From an uncultured Zoogloea sp. (GTDB lineage: Bacteria; Pseudomonadota; Gammaproteobacteria; Burkholderiales; Rhodocyclaceae), in NCBI GenBank assembly GCA_937967645.1, contig CALBTT010000063.1, forward strand, positions 1 to 64,000: 64,000 nucleotides of DNA. Direction: 5' to 3'. Below the pieces are notes generated by a model that saw nothing but the letters and a program-made list of their open reading frames with translations, ran no database searches and was not told the origin of the DNA. Both the position numbers and the translations under genes were made by a program. Position 1 is the stretch's first letter, and each line of letters opens with the position of its first letter. Of this stretch, positions 1 through 7,260 are shown one piece after another.

Positions 1-172
1 GGACCACGCTGTGGTGGTCACGCTCGTCCCAGGCCTTGAAATAGACCCGCCCCTGCGCGTCACGTCCGGTTTCGATCAGGCCGAGGACCTTGGAATAGAA
101 GTGGACGCTCTCGTCGAGATCGAGAACCCGCAGCTGGATGTGGCCAGGCCGCATCACGCCGGTAGTTGCCAT
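1..172 (-). CDS. Catechol 2,3-dioxygenase, N-terminal part (cut by window edge)
   Basis: Only the first 57 codons are present; the gene runs off the left edge. The N-terminus reads MATTGVMRPGHIQLRVLDLD and continues with HFYSKVLGL and GRVYFKAWDE, the typical start of extradiol catechol 2,3-dioxygenases (XylE/DmpB/NahH family, vicinal-oxygen-chelate fold). The ATG at 172 is preceded by AAGGAG five bases away. Known members open the catechol ring between C2 and C3 using Fe(II). The gene diverges from benA, so catechol made by the ben genes is probably channelled into meta cleavage. The metal ligands lie outside the window, so substrate preference cannot be judged. Confidence 0.85.
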   Translation of the reverse strand, partial: MATTGVMRPGHIQLRVLDLDESVHFYSKVLGLIETGRDAQGRVYFKAWDERDHHSVV

Positions 173-486
173 GTTCGCTCCTTGCTTCTTCTTGCTTCTG
201 GGTAGGGCCGGAGCCCCGCAGCCGGTCGGCACAACGATTGCTGCGCCCGGCATCCGGGGTTCCATCATGCGAAGGAGCGCCAGACTCCCCGCTTTTGGTT
301 CAGGCGTAGATTAGGGATGGCGGCGCCCTCTCAATATCCATTCTTCGCAGGATGTTTATCCGTTTTTTGCAAAGCCGGACGCGATGCATGAATTGGATAC
401 GTGAATTGCACGAAGTGGATATTTCCCGCCCCACGGCCTTCCTAAGATCCACCTCACCGAGCCATCAAAAAGAGGAGACTCAGGCA
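173..486. promoter_or_regulatory. Divergent control region between the catechol dioxygenase gene and benA
   Basis: This 314-bp gap contains no convincing gene. An in-frame extension upstream of benA has no homologous-looking sequence and overlaps the operator repeats, so it is treated as non-coding. The region is less GC-rich than its surroundings near 320-420 and holds the two BenR/XylS-type repeats listed separately. It should contain promoters for both divergent transcripts. Confidence 0.7.
385..421 (+). promoter_or_regulatory. BenR/XylS-type operator upstream of benA (two direct repeats)
   Basis: Two direct repeats match TGCA-N6-GGNTA: 385-399 (TGCA, six bases, GGATA) and 407-421 (TGCA, six bases, GGATA). 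They start 22 bp apart, so they lie on about the same face of the helix. This is the published binding pattern of XylS at the TOL Pm promoter and of BenR. A -10-like TAAGAT is at 443-448, placing the second repeat at or near the -35 region, as in Pm. A XylS-like activator is encoded at 4992. Confidence 0.8.
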
Positions 487-1836
487 ATGATCACGACCGA
501 CTATCTGGATTCGCTGCTGCAGAAAGACAAGGAAAAGGGACTGTTCCGCTGCAAGCGGGAAATGTTCACCAACCAGGAGCTGTTCGACCTGGAGATGAAG
601 CACATCTTCGAAGGCAACTGGATCTACCTGGCCCATGAGAGCCAGGTCGGCAAGGTGAACGACTACTACACCACCAAGATCGGCCGTCAGCCGGTCTTCA
701 TCACCCGCAACAAGGACAACCAGCTCAACTGCTTCATCAACGCCTGCGCCCACCGCGGCGCGACGCTGGCCCGCTTCAAGCACGGCAACAAGGCCACCTA
801 CACCTGCCCCTTCCACGGCTGGACCTTCAACAACTCCGGCAAGCTGCTGAAGATCAAGGATCCGGAAGGCACCGGCTACCCGGAGACCTTCAACTGCAAC
901 GGCTCCCACGACCTGAAGAAGATCGCCCGCTTCGAGTCCTACCGCGGCTTCCTGTTCGGCAGCCTGAACCCGGACGTGCAGTCCCTGCAGGACTACCTGG
1001 GTGAATCCACCAAGATCATCGACATGATCGTGGACCAGTCCCCGGACGGCCTGGAAGTGCTGCGCGGCGCCTCCACCTATGTGTATGAAGGCAACTGGAA
1101 GCTGCAGGCCGAGAACGGCGCCGACGGCTACCACGTGACCGCCACCCACTGGAACTACGCGGCCACCCAGAACCAGCGCAAGCAGCGCGATGCCGGCAAC
1201 GACGACATCAACGCCATGAGCGCCGGCGGCTGGGCCAAGAAGGGCGGCGGCTCCTACTCCTTCGAGAACGGCCACCTGCTGCTGTGGACCCGCTGGGACA
1301 ACCCGGAAGACCGCCCGCTGATGGAACAGCGCGACCGCCTGGTCTCCGAGTTCGGCGAGGCCCGTGCCGACTGGATGATCAAGAACTCCCGCAATCTGTG
1401 CCTGTACCCGAACGTGTTCCTGATGGACCAGTTCAGCTCGCAGATCCGCGTGTTCCGCCCGCTGGCGCCGGACCGCACCGAGGTCACCATCTACTGCATC
1501 GCCCCCAAGGGTGAATCCCCCGAGGCCCGCGCCCGCCGCATCCGCCAGTACGAGGACTTCTTCAACGCCTCCGGCATGGCTACCCCCGACGATCTGGAAG
1601 AGTTCCGCGCCTGCCAGGAAGGCTTCCTGGGCAGCTCCCTGCCCTGGAACGACATGTCCCGCGGTGCCACCCACTGGGTCGAAGGCCCGGACGAGGAAGC
1701 CGACAAGATCAACCTCAAGCCGATCCTGTCCGGCATCAAGACCGAAGACGAAGGCCTCTACGTCGCCCAGCACACCTACTGGCTGGAGCAGATGCACAAG
1801 GCCCTGCAAGCCGAAGAACAAGCCCAAGCCGAATAA
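487..1836 (+). CDS. benA: Benzoate (toluate) 1,2-dioxygenase, large subunit
   Basis: This 449-residue protein is the catalytic alpha subunit of a Rieske ring-hydroxylating dioxygenase that converts benzoate to its cis-1,2-dihydrodiol. Rieske [2Fe-2S] ligands are visible as Cys87-X-His89 and Cys107-X2-His110. The mononuclear iron site is in DGYHVTATH, with His216 and His221. The ATG at 487 follows AAGAGGAG and matches the family's N-terminus; an earlier in-frame ATG at 352 would read through the operator. benB starts 15 bases after the stop. XylX (toluate dioxygenase) is close in sequence, so the true substrate range is not settled by sequence alone. Confidence 0.93.
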   Translation: MITTDYLDSLLQKDKEKGLFRCKREMFTNQELFDLEMKHIFEGNWIYLAHESQVGKVNDYYTTKIGRQPVFITRNKDNQLNCFINACAHRGATLARFKHGNKATYTCPFHGWTFNNSGKLLKIKDPEGTGYPETFNCNGSHDLKKIARFESYRGFLFGSLNPDVQSLQDYLGESTKIIDMIVDQSPDGLEVLRGASTYVYEGNWKLQAENGADGYHVTATHWNYAATQNQRKQRDAGNDDINAMSAGGWAKKGGGSYSFENGHLLLWTRWDNPEDRPLMEQRDRLVSEFGEARADWMIKNSRNLCLYPNVFLMDQFSSQIRVFRPLAPDRTEVTIYCIAPKGESPEARARRIRQYEDFFNASGMATPDDLEEFRACQEGFLGSSLPWNDMSRGATHWVEGPDEEADKINLKPILSGIKTEDEGLYVAQHTYWLEQMHKALQAEEQAQAE

Positions 1837-1851
1837 TCGGAGACAAACGCA

Positions 1852-2340
1852 ATGAGCCTTTCCTACGAAAACATCTGCGCCTTCCTGTACCGCGAGACGA
1901 ACTTCCTGGACGACCGGGACTGGGATAGCTGGCTGGCCCTCTACGACGAGAACTGCACCTTCTGGATGCCGGCCTGGGACGACGACGGCGAGCTGACCGA
2001 AGATCCGCAGAGCGAGATCTCCCTGATCTACTACGGGCGCCGTGCCGGCCTGGAAGACCGGGTCTACCGGATCCGCACCGAGCGCTCCAGCGCCACGATC
2101 CCGGACACCCGCACGACCCACATGATCTCCAATGTGCTGGTCCTCGAGCAGGACGACAAGCAGATCAAGCTGCGCTTCAACTGGCACACCACCAGCGTCC
2201 GCTACAACCACACGGATCACTTCTCCGGTACCAGCTTCTATACTCTGGACGTGACGGGCGCGAGCCCGCTCATCAAGGAAAAGAAGGTTGTCCTGAAGAC
2301 CGATTACATCCGCCACGTGATCGACGTCTACCACATCTAA
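1852..2340 (+). CDS. benB: Benzoate (toluate) 1,2-dioxygenase, small subunit
   Basis: This 162-residue protein fits the beta subunit of aromatic-ring dioxygenases, a structural partner with an NTF2-like fold and no metal centre. Typical segments are LYRETNFLDDRDWDSWLALY near the N-terminus, FWMPAWDDDGE, and DYIRHVIDVYHI at the end. It follows benA by 15 bases and should assemble with it as an alpha3beta3 complex. A 115-base gap with two strong hairpins separates it from benC, which is unusual for this operon. Confidence 0.92.
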   Translation: MSLSYENICAFLYRETNFLDDRDWDSWLALYDENCTFWMPAWDDDGELTEDPQSEISLIYYGRRAGLEDRVYRIRTERSSATIPDTRTTHMISNVLVLEQDDKQIKLRFNWHTTSVRYNHTDHFSGTSFYTLDVTGASPLIKEKKVVLKTDYIRHVIDVYHI

Positions 2341-2350
2341 TAACGAGGGC

Positions 2351-2407
2351 ACGGCGCCGCGACGCCGTCACGAACACGCAGGGGCGGCCGGGACACCGGA
2401 CCGCCCC
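2351..2407 (+). other. Two intercistronic hairpins between benB and benC
   Basis: The benB-benC gap can form ACGGCG/CGCCGT (2351-2356 with 2363-2368) and a longer stem, GGGGCGG-CCGG with CCGG-A-CCGCCCC (2381-2391 with 2396-2407, one bulged A). Neither is followed by a T run, so they look like mRNA processing or stability elements rather than terminators. They could set a different dose of reductase relative to oxygenase; that is inference. Confidence 0.5.
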
Positions 2408-2455
2408 GCGTCACCGGGGGCTTCACGCACAAGCCGCTCCACAACGGAGAAAAAC

Positions 2456-3466
2456 ATGACCTACAAGATCGCCCTGAATTTCGAGGACGGCGTCACCCGC
2501 TTCATCGACTGCAAGACTGGCGAAACGGTGGCCGACGCCGCCTACCGCCAGGGCATCAACGTCCCCATCGACTGCCGGGACGGCGCCTGCGGCGCCTGCA
2601 AGAGCGCCTGTGAATCCGGCACCTACCGCCTCGGCGAGTACATCGAGGACGCGCTGTCCGAAGCCGAGGCCCAGTCCGGCTTCGTCCTCACCTGCCAGAT
2701 GCACCCCCAGAGCGACTGCGTGGTGCGCATCCCCGCATCGTCCCAGGTCTGCAAGATCAAGCAGGCCCAGCTGACCGCCGCCATCACCGAAGTCCGCCAG
2801 CTGTCCGACAGCACCATCAGCCTCACCCTTCAGGGCGACGGCCTGTCCAGCCTGGCCTTCCTGCCCGGCCAGTACGCCAACCTGCAGGTACCCGGCACCA
2901 CCCAGCACCGCGCCTACTCCTTCAGCTCCATGCCGAAGGACAAGGCCGTGTCCTTCCTGATCCGCAACGTGCCGGGCGGCCTGATGAGCACCTACCTGCG
3001 GGAAACCGCCGCCCCCGGCGTCCCGATGACCCTGGCCGGCCCCCTGGGCAGCTTCTACCTGCGCGAGATCAAGCGCCCCGTGCTGATGCTGGCCGGCGGT
3101 ACCGGCCTGGCCCCCTTCCTGGCCATGCTCGACAAGATCGTCGCCGACGGCGGCAGCCCCCACCCCATCCACCTGATCTACGGCGTCAATACCGACACCG
3201 ACCTGGTGGAACTGGACAAGCTGGAGGCCTTCGCCAGCCAGCTGCCCAACTTCAGCTTCGCCCTGGTGGTGGTGGCCGCAGACAGCGCACAGCCGAAGAA
3301 GGGCTACGTGACCCAGCATATCGAGCCGGCCCAGCTCAACGACGGCGACGTGGACATCTACCTGTGCGGTCCCCCGCCGATGGTCGAGGCCGTCGCCAAC
3401 AACCTGCGCGAGCGCGACATCCAGCCCGCCAGCTTCCATTACGAGAAATTCGCGGCCAGCGCCTGA
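2456..3466 (+). CDS. benC: Benzoate 1,2-dioxygenase, ferredoxin reductase component
   Basis: The 336-residue electron-transfer component passes electrons from NADH to the Rieske centre of BenAB. The N-terminal chloroplast-type [2Fe-2S] domain has Cys40-X4-Cys45-X2-Cys48 and Cys80. The FAD-binding stretch is RAYSFSS and the nucleotide site is GGTGLAPFL; the C-terminal CGPPPMV is typical of ferredoxin-NADP reductase folds. The order ferredoxin-FAD-NAD is that of BenC and XylZ. The start follows CGGAGAAAAAC. benD begins 24 bases downstream. Confidence 0.93.
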   Translation: MTYKIALNFEDGVTRFIDCKTGETVADAAYRQGINVPIDCRDGACGACKSACESGTYRLGEYIEDALSEAEAQSGFVLTCQMHPQSDCVVRIPASSQVCKIKQAQLTAAITEVRQLSDSTISLTLQGDGLSSLAFLPGQYANLQVPGTTQHRAYSFSSMPKDKAVSFLIRNVPGGLMSTYLRETAAPGVPMTLAGPLGSFYLREIKRPVLMLAGGTGLAPFLAMLDKIVADGGSPHPIHLIYGVNTDTDLVELDKLEAFASQLPNFSFALVVVAADSAQPKKGYVTQHIEPAQLNDGDVDIYLCGPPPMVEAVANNLRERDIQPASFHYEKFAASA

Positions 3467-3490
3467 GCGGCCTTCCCGATAGGAGACAGC

Positions 3491-4267
3491 ATGCGTAACC
3501 GTTTCGAGAACAAGGTGGCCGTGGTCACCGGAGCCGCCCAGGGCATCGGCCGCCGGGTGGTCGAGTTGATGGCCGCGGAGGGTGCCCGGCTGCTGCTGGT
3601 GGATCGCTCGGAGATCGTCCACGAGGTGGCCGACGCCCTCAAGGACCAGACCGAGGTACTGGCCCTCACCGCCGACCTGGAGAAGTTCGCCGAATGCCAG
3701 CGGGTCATGGACGCCGCCAAGGCACGCTTCGGCCGTATCGACATTCTGGTCAATAACGTCGGCGGCACCATCTGGACCAAGCCCTTCGAGTTCTATGCCG
3801 AAGACGAGATCGAGGCGGAAGTCCGTCGCTCGCTCTTCCCGACCCTGTGGTGCTGCCGTGCCGCCCTGCCGCACATGCTGGAGAACGCCCAGGGCAGCAT
3901 CGTCAACGTGTCCTCCATCGCCACCCGCGGGGTCAACCGGGTGCCCTACGGCGCCGCCAAGGGCGGGGTGAATGCCCTCACCGCCTGCCTGGCCTTCGAG
4001 CTGGGCGAGCGCGGCATCCGCGTCAATGCCACCGCACCGGGCGCCACCGAAGCCCCGCCGCGCCGCATCCCGCGCAATGCCGCCGAGCAGAGTGAGCAGG
4101 AAAAGGGCTGGTACAAGCAGATCTACACCCAGTCCCTCGACAGCAGCCTGATGAAGCGCTATGGCAGCCTGGACGAGCAGGCCCACGCGATCCTGTTCCT
4201 GGCCTCCGACGAGTCCTCCTACATGACCGGCACGGTGATCCCGGTGGGCGGTGGCGACCAGGGCTGA
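3491..4267 (+). CDS. benD: cis-1,2-dihydroxycyclohexadiene carboxylate dehydrogenase
   Basis: This is a 258-residue short-chain dehydrogenase. It oxidises and decarboxylates the benzoate dihydrodiol to catechol with NAD+. The Rossmann motif TGAAQGIG lies at residues 13-20, NNVG follows further on, and the catalytic Tyr153-X3-Lys157 sits in VPYGAAKGG with Ser in NVSSIA. Length and placement after benC match BenD and XylL. The start has GATAGGAGACAGC upstream. It completes the benzoate-to-catechol module. Confidence 0.93.
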   Translation: MRNRFENKVAVVTGAAQGIGRRVVELMAAEGARLLLVDRSEIVHEVADALKDQTEVLALTADLEKFAECQRVMDAAKARFGRIDILVNNVGGTIWTKPFEFYAEDEIEAEVRRSLFPTLWCCRAALPHMLENAQGSIVNVSSIATRGVNRVPYGAAKGGVNALTACLAFELGERGIRVNATAPGATEAPPRRIPRNAAEQSEQEKGWYKQIYTQSLDSSLMKRYGSLDEQAHAILFLASDESSYMTGTVIPVGGGDQG

Positions 4268-4322
4268 GCCCGCCGGCCACGAGCACAACCGACAGGCACA
4301 ATATCAATCACAGGAGGACGGC

Positions 4323-4721
4323 ATGGAAATACACGCCATCAACCCGGATCAGCTCTTCAAGGGCAAGGCCTTCAGCCAGACCTTTTCCATCAGCGGCATG
4401 CAGCGCCTGATCTTCGTATCCGGCCAGGTGGATTGCGACAAGGACGGCAAGGTCCGCCACCCGGGCGACCTGGAAGCCCAGCTCGCCGGCACCCTCGACA
4501 ACCTGGCCATCGCCCTGGCGGCCCAGGGCGCCACGATGAAAAACCTGGTCAGTGTGAACATCTACGTCACCGACCTGCGCCCGGAGAACACCGCCCGCAT
4601 CCGCGAGATCCGGTCGGCCTACTTCGACACCGAACGTCCCCCGGCGGTGAGCCTGCTGGGCATCGAACGGCTGGCCTTCGAAGGCCTGCGCGTCGAGATC
4701 GAGGCCACCGCTGCCGTGTAG
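4323..4721 (+). CDS. RidA/YjgF family reactive-intermediate deaminase
   Basis: The 132-residue protein has the size and pattern of the RidA/YER057c/UK114 family: FVSGQVD near the N-terminus, DLEAQLAGTLDNLAIAL, MKNLVSVNIYVTDL, and the C-terminal ERPPAVSLLGIERLAFEGLR-type strand. Family members hydrolyse reactive enamines or imines, and several catabolic relatives act on 2-amino- or oxo-intermediates. AGGAGG precedes the ATG at 4323, 55 bases after benD, and a terminator follows, so it is the last gene of the ben transcript. The usual RidA arginine seems present in the RVEIE region, but I cannot assign a substrate. Its role in benzoate metabolism is unknown. Confidence 0.82.
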   Translation: MEIHAINPDQLFKGKAFSQTFSISGMQRLIFVSGQVDCDKDGKVRHPGDLEAQLAGTLDNLAIALAAQGATMKNLVSVNIYVTDLRPENTARIREIRSAYFDTERPPAVSLLGIERLAFEGLRVEIEATAAV

Positions 4722-4749
4722 GCGCACAGCACGTCCCCGCAGTCCGACA

Positions 4750-4781
4750 GGCCGGCGTTCCGAAAGGGACGCCGGCCTTTT
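4750..4781 (+). terminator. Rho-independent terminator of the ben operon
   Basis: A perfect 12-bp stem (4750-4761 with 4766-4777) closes a GAAA loop and is followed by TTTT (4778-4781). It lies 28 bases after the RidA-type gene and ends the benABCD transcript. Confidence 0.9.
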
Positions 4782-4834
4782 CACAGCTTTTTCAGGCCAG
4801 GGCGGCCACTTCCACGGACCCCGTTTCTTTCGAA

Positions 4835-4897
4835 ATTTTGCAAAATATCGAGACTATTGATTTTCCCGCGCTTTTGATCGATAGTCAGACATATAAC
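4835..4897 (+). promoter_or_regulatory. AT-rich upstream region of the BenR-like gene
   Basis: In otherwise GC-rich DNA this stretch is AT-rich. It holds a perfect 12-bp palindrome (ATTTTGCAAAAT, 4835-4846), an imperfect inverted repeat (ACTATTGAT 4853-4861 with ATCGATAGT 4877-4885) and a -10-like TATAAC (4892-4897). These are good candidates for the promoter and operator of the activator gene, but no matching -35 hexamer at standard spacing is clear. Confidence 0.4.
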
Positions 4898-4991
4898 AAA
4901 CAAAATCCAGGGTAATCCCCGGGGGAGACATCGTGAAGATAACTGTGAGCGCTGGCCCGTTTCCGTTCTCCCTGTCCGGAGGCGTGGCGCA

Positions 4992-5960
4992 ATGAAAGGC
5001 TTCTTCCTCAACGACTCCAGCCGCGTCTTTGCTGGAGCCAACCCTTTCGAGGTCTCGGACTTCGTCAACCGGCACGTGGGCTCCCACCAGCTCCGCATGT
5101 CGCGCAGCCACGACTCGAGCGCCTTCCTGCAGCACCGCAAGGTCGGCGCCCTCGACCTGTGCCGTCTGAGCTACGGCACCCAGGCGCGGATCATCTCCGA
5201 GGGCCTGCCCGACATCTACCACGTCCAGTTCATCCTGCGCGGACACTGCCGCTACGAAGTGAGCCGTGACACCCTGAGCCTGCCGGCCGGGCACGTGCTG
5301 GTGATCAATCCGGAAGACCCGATCGACCTGACCTACTCCGAGGATTGCGAGAAGTTCATCGTCAAGATCCCCACCGGAATGCTCAACGAGGCCTGTGAGG
5401 AACACCGCTGGTTCAAGCCGAACGAGCGGATCAAGTTCAATCAGGTGCCCTACCAGTTCACCGAGCTCGACAGCCTGATCCAGTTGCTCTCCATCGTCTG
5501 CCAGGAGGCCGAGTCCGGCATGGCCACCCCGCAGATGCTTCAGCACTACAACCGGGTCGTCACCGGCAAGCTGATGATGATGCTCAAGCACAACGTCTGC
5601 CTGGACAACCCGGCCGGCCACTCCGTGTGCTTCGACCGGCTGGCCCAGTACATCGACGAGCACATCAAGGACAACCTGACCGCCGAGTCCCTCGCCGCCT
5701 ACGCGAAGATGAGCCTGCGCTCGCTCTACCTGCTGTTCGAGAAGAACGCCCGGACCACGCCGAAGAACTACATCCGCCAGAAGAAGCTGGAGCGCGTTTA
5801 CAGCACCCTGATGGATCCGGTGCAGAACATCCAGAACATCACTGCGATCGCTCTCGACTACGGCTTCACCCACCTGGGTCGCTTCTCCGAGATCTACAAG
5901 GCCACCTACGGCGTGCTGCCCTCCGAATCGCTGCGGCAGCGGCAAGCCCGCCGGGACTGA
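4992..5960 (+). CDS. benR: XylS/BenR-type AraC family transcriptional activator
   Basis: This 322-residue regulator resembles XylS along its whole length: an N-terminal effector domain with LDLCRLSYG and LTYSEDCEKFIVK, and a C-terminal pair of AraC helix-turn-helices with MSLRSLYLLFEKNARTTPKN and ALDYGFTHLGRFSEIYK. XylS and BenR bind benzoate-type effectors and activate Pm/Pben by binding TGCA-N6-GGNTA repeats, and two such repeats precede benA here. The gene sits just after the ben operon behind its own terminator and AT-rich promoter region. The name benR rests on context; XylS would be the alternative. Confidence 0.88.
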   Translation: MKGFFLNDSSRVFAGANPFEVSDFVNRHVGSHQLRMSRSHDSSAFLQHRKVGALDLCRLSYGTQARIISEGLPDIYHVQFILRGHCRYEVSRDTLSLPAGHVLVINPEDPIDLTYSEDCEKFIVKIPTGMLNEACEEHRWFKPNERIKFNQVPYQFTELDSLIQLLSIVCQEAESGMATPQMLQHYNRVVTGKLMMMLKHNVCLDNPAGHSVCFDRLAQYIDEHIKDNLTAESLAAYAKMSLRSLYLLFEKNARTTPKNYIRQKKLERVYSTLMDPVQNIQNITAIALDYGFTHLGRFSEIYKATYGVLPSESLRQRQARRD

Positions 5961-5972
5961 ACGCAACATCCC

Positions 5973-6011
5973 AAAAAACGAGGGCGGTCCGTGTCATGCG
6001 GGCCGCCCTCG
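5973..6011 (-). terminator. Rho-independent terminator of benE
   Basis: Read on the minus strand, a 12-bp GC stem with one mismatch (5979-5990 with 6000-6011 approximately) is followed by six Ts (5973-5978). It lies between the convergent ends of the benR-like gene and benE. On the plus strand the stem has no T run, so it serves chiefly benE. Confidence 0.8.
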
Positions 6012-6033
6012 TCACATTCCGGCTCCCGCCTCG

Positions 6034-7260
6034 TCAGGCCGCCCTGGGCTTGTGATGCAGCACCAGGTGGGCCACGGAGCCCAGCACCACGCCCCAGAAG
6101 GCCGACCCCAGGCCCAGGAAGCTCATCCCCGAGGCCGTGGCCAGGAAGGTGATGACCGCGGCCTCGCGATGATCCGCCTCGGCCATCGTGCCCATCAGGT
6201 TGCTGGTGATCGCCCCGATCAGCGCCAGCCCCGCCAGCACGGCCACGAACTCCTTCGGCAGCACGGTGAACAAGGACACGATGGTGCCGGCCAGGCAGCC
6301 GCCGATCAGGTAGAACAGACCGTTGCCCAGGCCCGCCACATAGCGTCGGGCCGGGTTCTCATGGGCATCCTTGCCGGTGCACAGGGCCGCGGTGATGGCC
6401 GCGATGACGATGGTGATGCCCCCCGCCAGGGCGACGAAGGCCGACACCACGCTGGTCACCGCAATGATCGGACGCGCCGGTGTCGAGTAGCCGGCCCCCC
6501 GCAGGATCGCCATGCCCGGCAGGAACTGTCCGGTGATGCTCACCAGCACCAGCGGCAGCGCCAGGCTGAGGGTCGAGCCCCAGCTCCATTCGGGCGTGAT
6601 CATGACCGGCGTGGTGAAGGACAGCTTCACATGGCTCAGGTCCGCGCCCCCCATGCCCACCGCCAGGCTGATGCCGGCCAACAGCACCAGCACCATGCAA
6701 TAGCGGGGCACGAAGCGCCTGAACAACAGGTAGGCCGCCAGCATCACGAAGGTCAGCAGGGGCATGGAGCCGGCCGACTTGAAGGCGTTGGCACCGAACT
6801 GGAACAGGATGCCGGCCATCATGCCGGCTGCCACGCCCTTGGGGATCAGCTTGAGCACCTTGTCGAAATAGCCGGTGATGCCGATCAGGAAGATGATTGC
6901 CGCTGCGGTGATGTACGCCCCCACCGCCTCGTTGAGGGACAGGGCCGGGAACAAGGTGACCAGCAAGGCTGTGCCGGGCGCCGACCAGGCCGTGACCACC
7001 GGCACCTTGAGGAACCAGGACAGCAGGATCCCCGAAACGGCCGCGCCGATGGACACCCCCCAGATCCACGAGGCGATCATGTCACCCGACACGCCGGCCA
7101 CCTGGGCCGCCTGGATGATGATGATGGCCGGCCCGGAATAGGAGATCAGCACGGCCAGAAAGCCCGCCGCCACCGCCGACACCGACCAGTCGCGACGCAG
7201 ACCCGCCGCAGCCGGCGCCTCCTGGGCCGGCATGCCCTGGGCCACCTCGGCCTTACTCAT
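6034..7260 (-). CDS. benE: Benzoate/H+ symporter
   Basis: The 408-residue protein is highly hydrophobic, with about 12 predicted membrane spans, and matches the BenE family: SYSGPAIIIIQAAQ near the first span, SAPGTALL, GYFDKVLKLIPKGVAAGMMAGILFQFG, and VSITGQFLPGMAILRGAGY. BenE members import benzoate with protons across the inner membrane. Its start overlaps the end of the upstream aldo/keto reductase gene by 8 bases, so the two are probably cotranscribed, and a terminator follows. Confidence 0.9.
   Translation of the reverse strand: MSKAEVAQGMPAQEAPAAAGLRRDWSVSAVAAGFLAVLISYSGPAIIIIQAAQVAGVSGDMIASWIWGVSIGAAVSGILLSWFLKVPVVTAWSAPGTALLVTLFPALSLNEAVGAYITAAAIIFLIGITGYFDKVLKLIPKGVAAGMMAGILFQFGANAFKSAGSMPLLTFVMLAAYLLFRRFVPRYCMVLVLLAGISLAVGMGGADLSHVKLSFTTPVMITPEWSWGSTLSLALPLVLVSITGQFLPGMAILRGAGYSTPARPIIAVTSVVSAFVALAGGITIVIAAITAALCTGKDAHENPARRYVAGLGNGLFYLIGGCLAGTIVSLFTVLPKEFVAVLAGLALIGAITSNLMGTMAEADHREAAVITFLATASGMSFLGLGSAFWGVVLGSVAHLVLHHKPRAA

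Noticed and set aside
352..486. 45-codon N-terminal extension of benA
   Set aside because: It spans the BenR operator and promoter, and the ATG at 487 has a good ribosome-binding site and the family N-terminus.
454..2352. Long minus-strand frame antisense to benA and benB
   Set aside because: High-GC shadow of benA/benB; low-complexity composition, and no family match.
2423..4288. Long minus-strand frame antisense to benC and benD
   Set aside because: Antisense to two clear enzymes with conserved motifs; rich in Ala, Gly, Val and His as GC shadows are.
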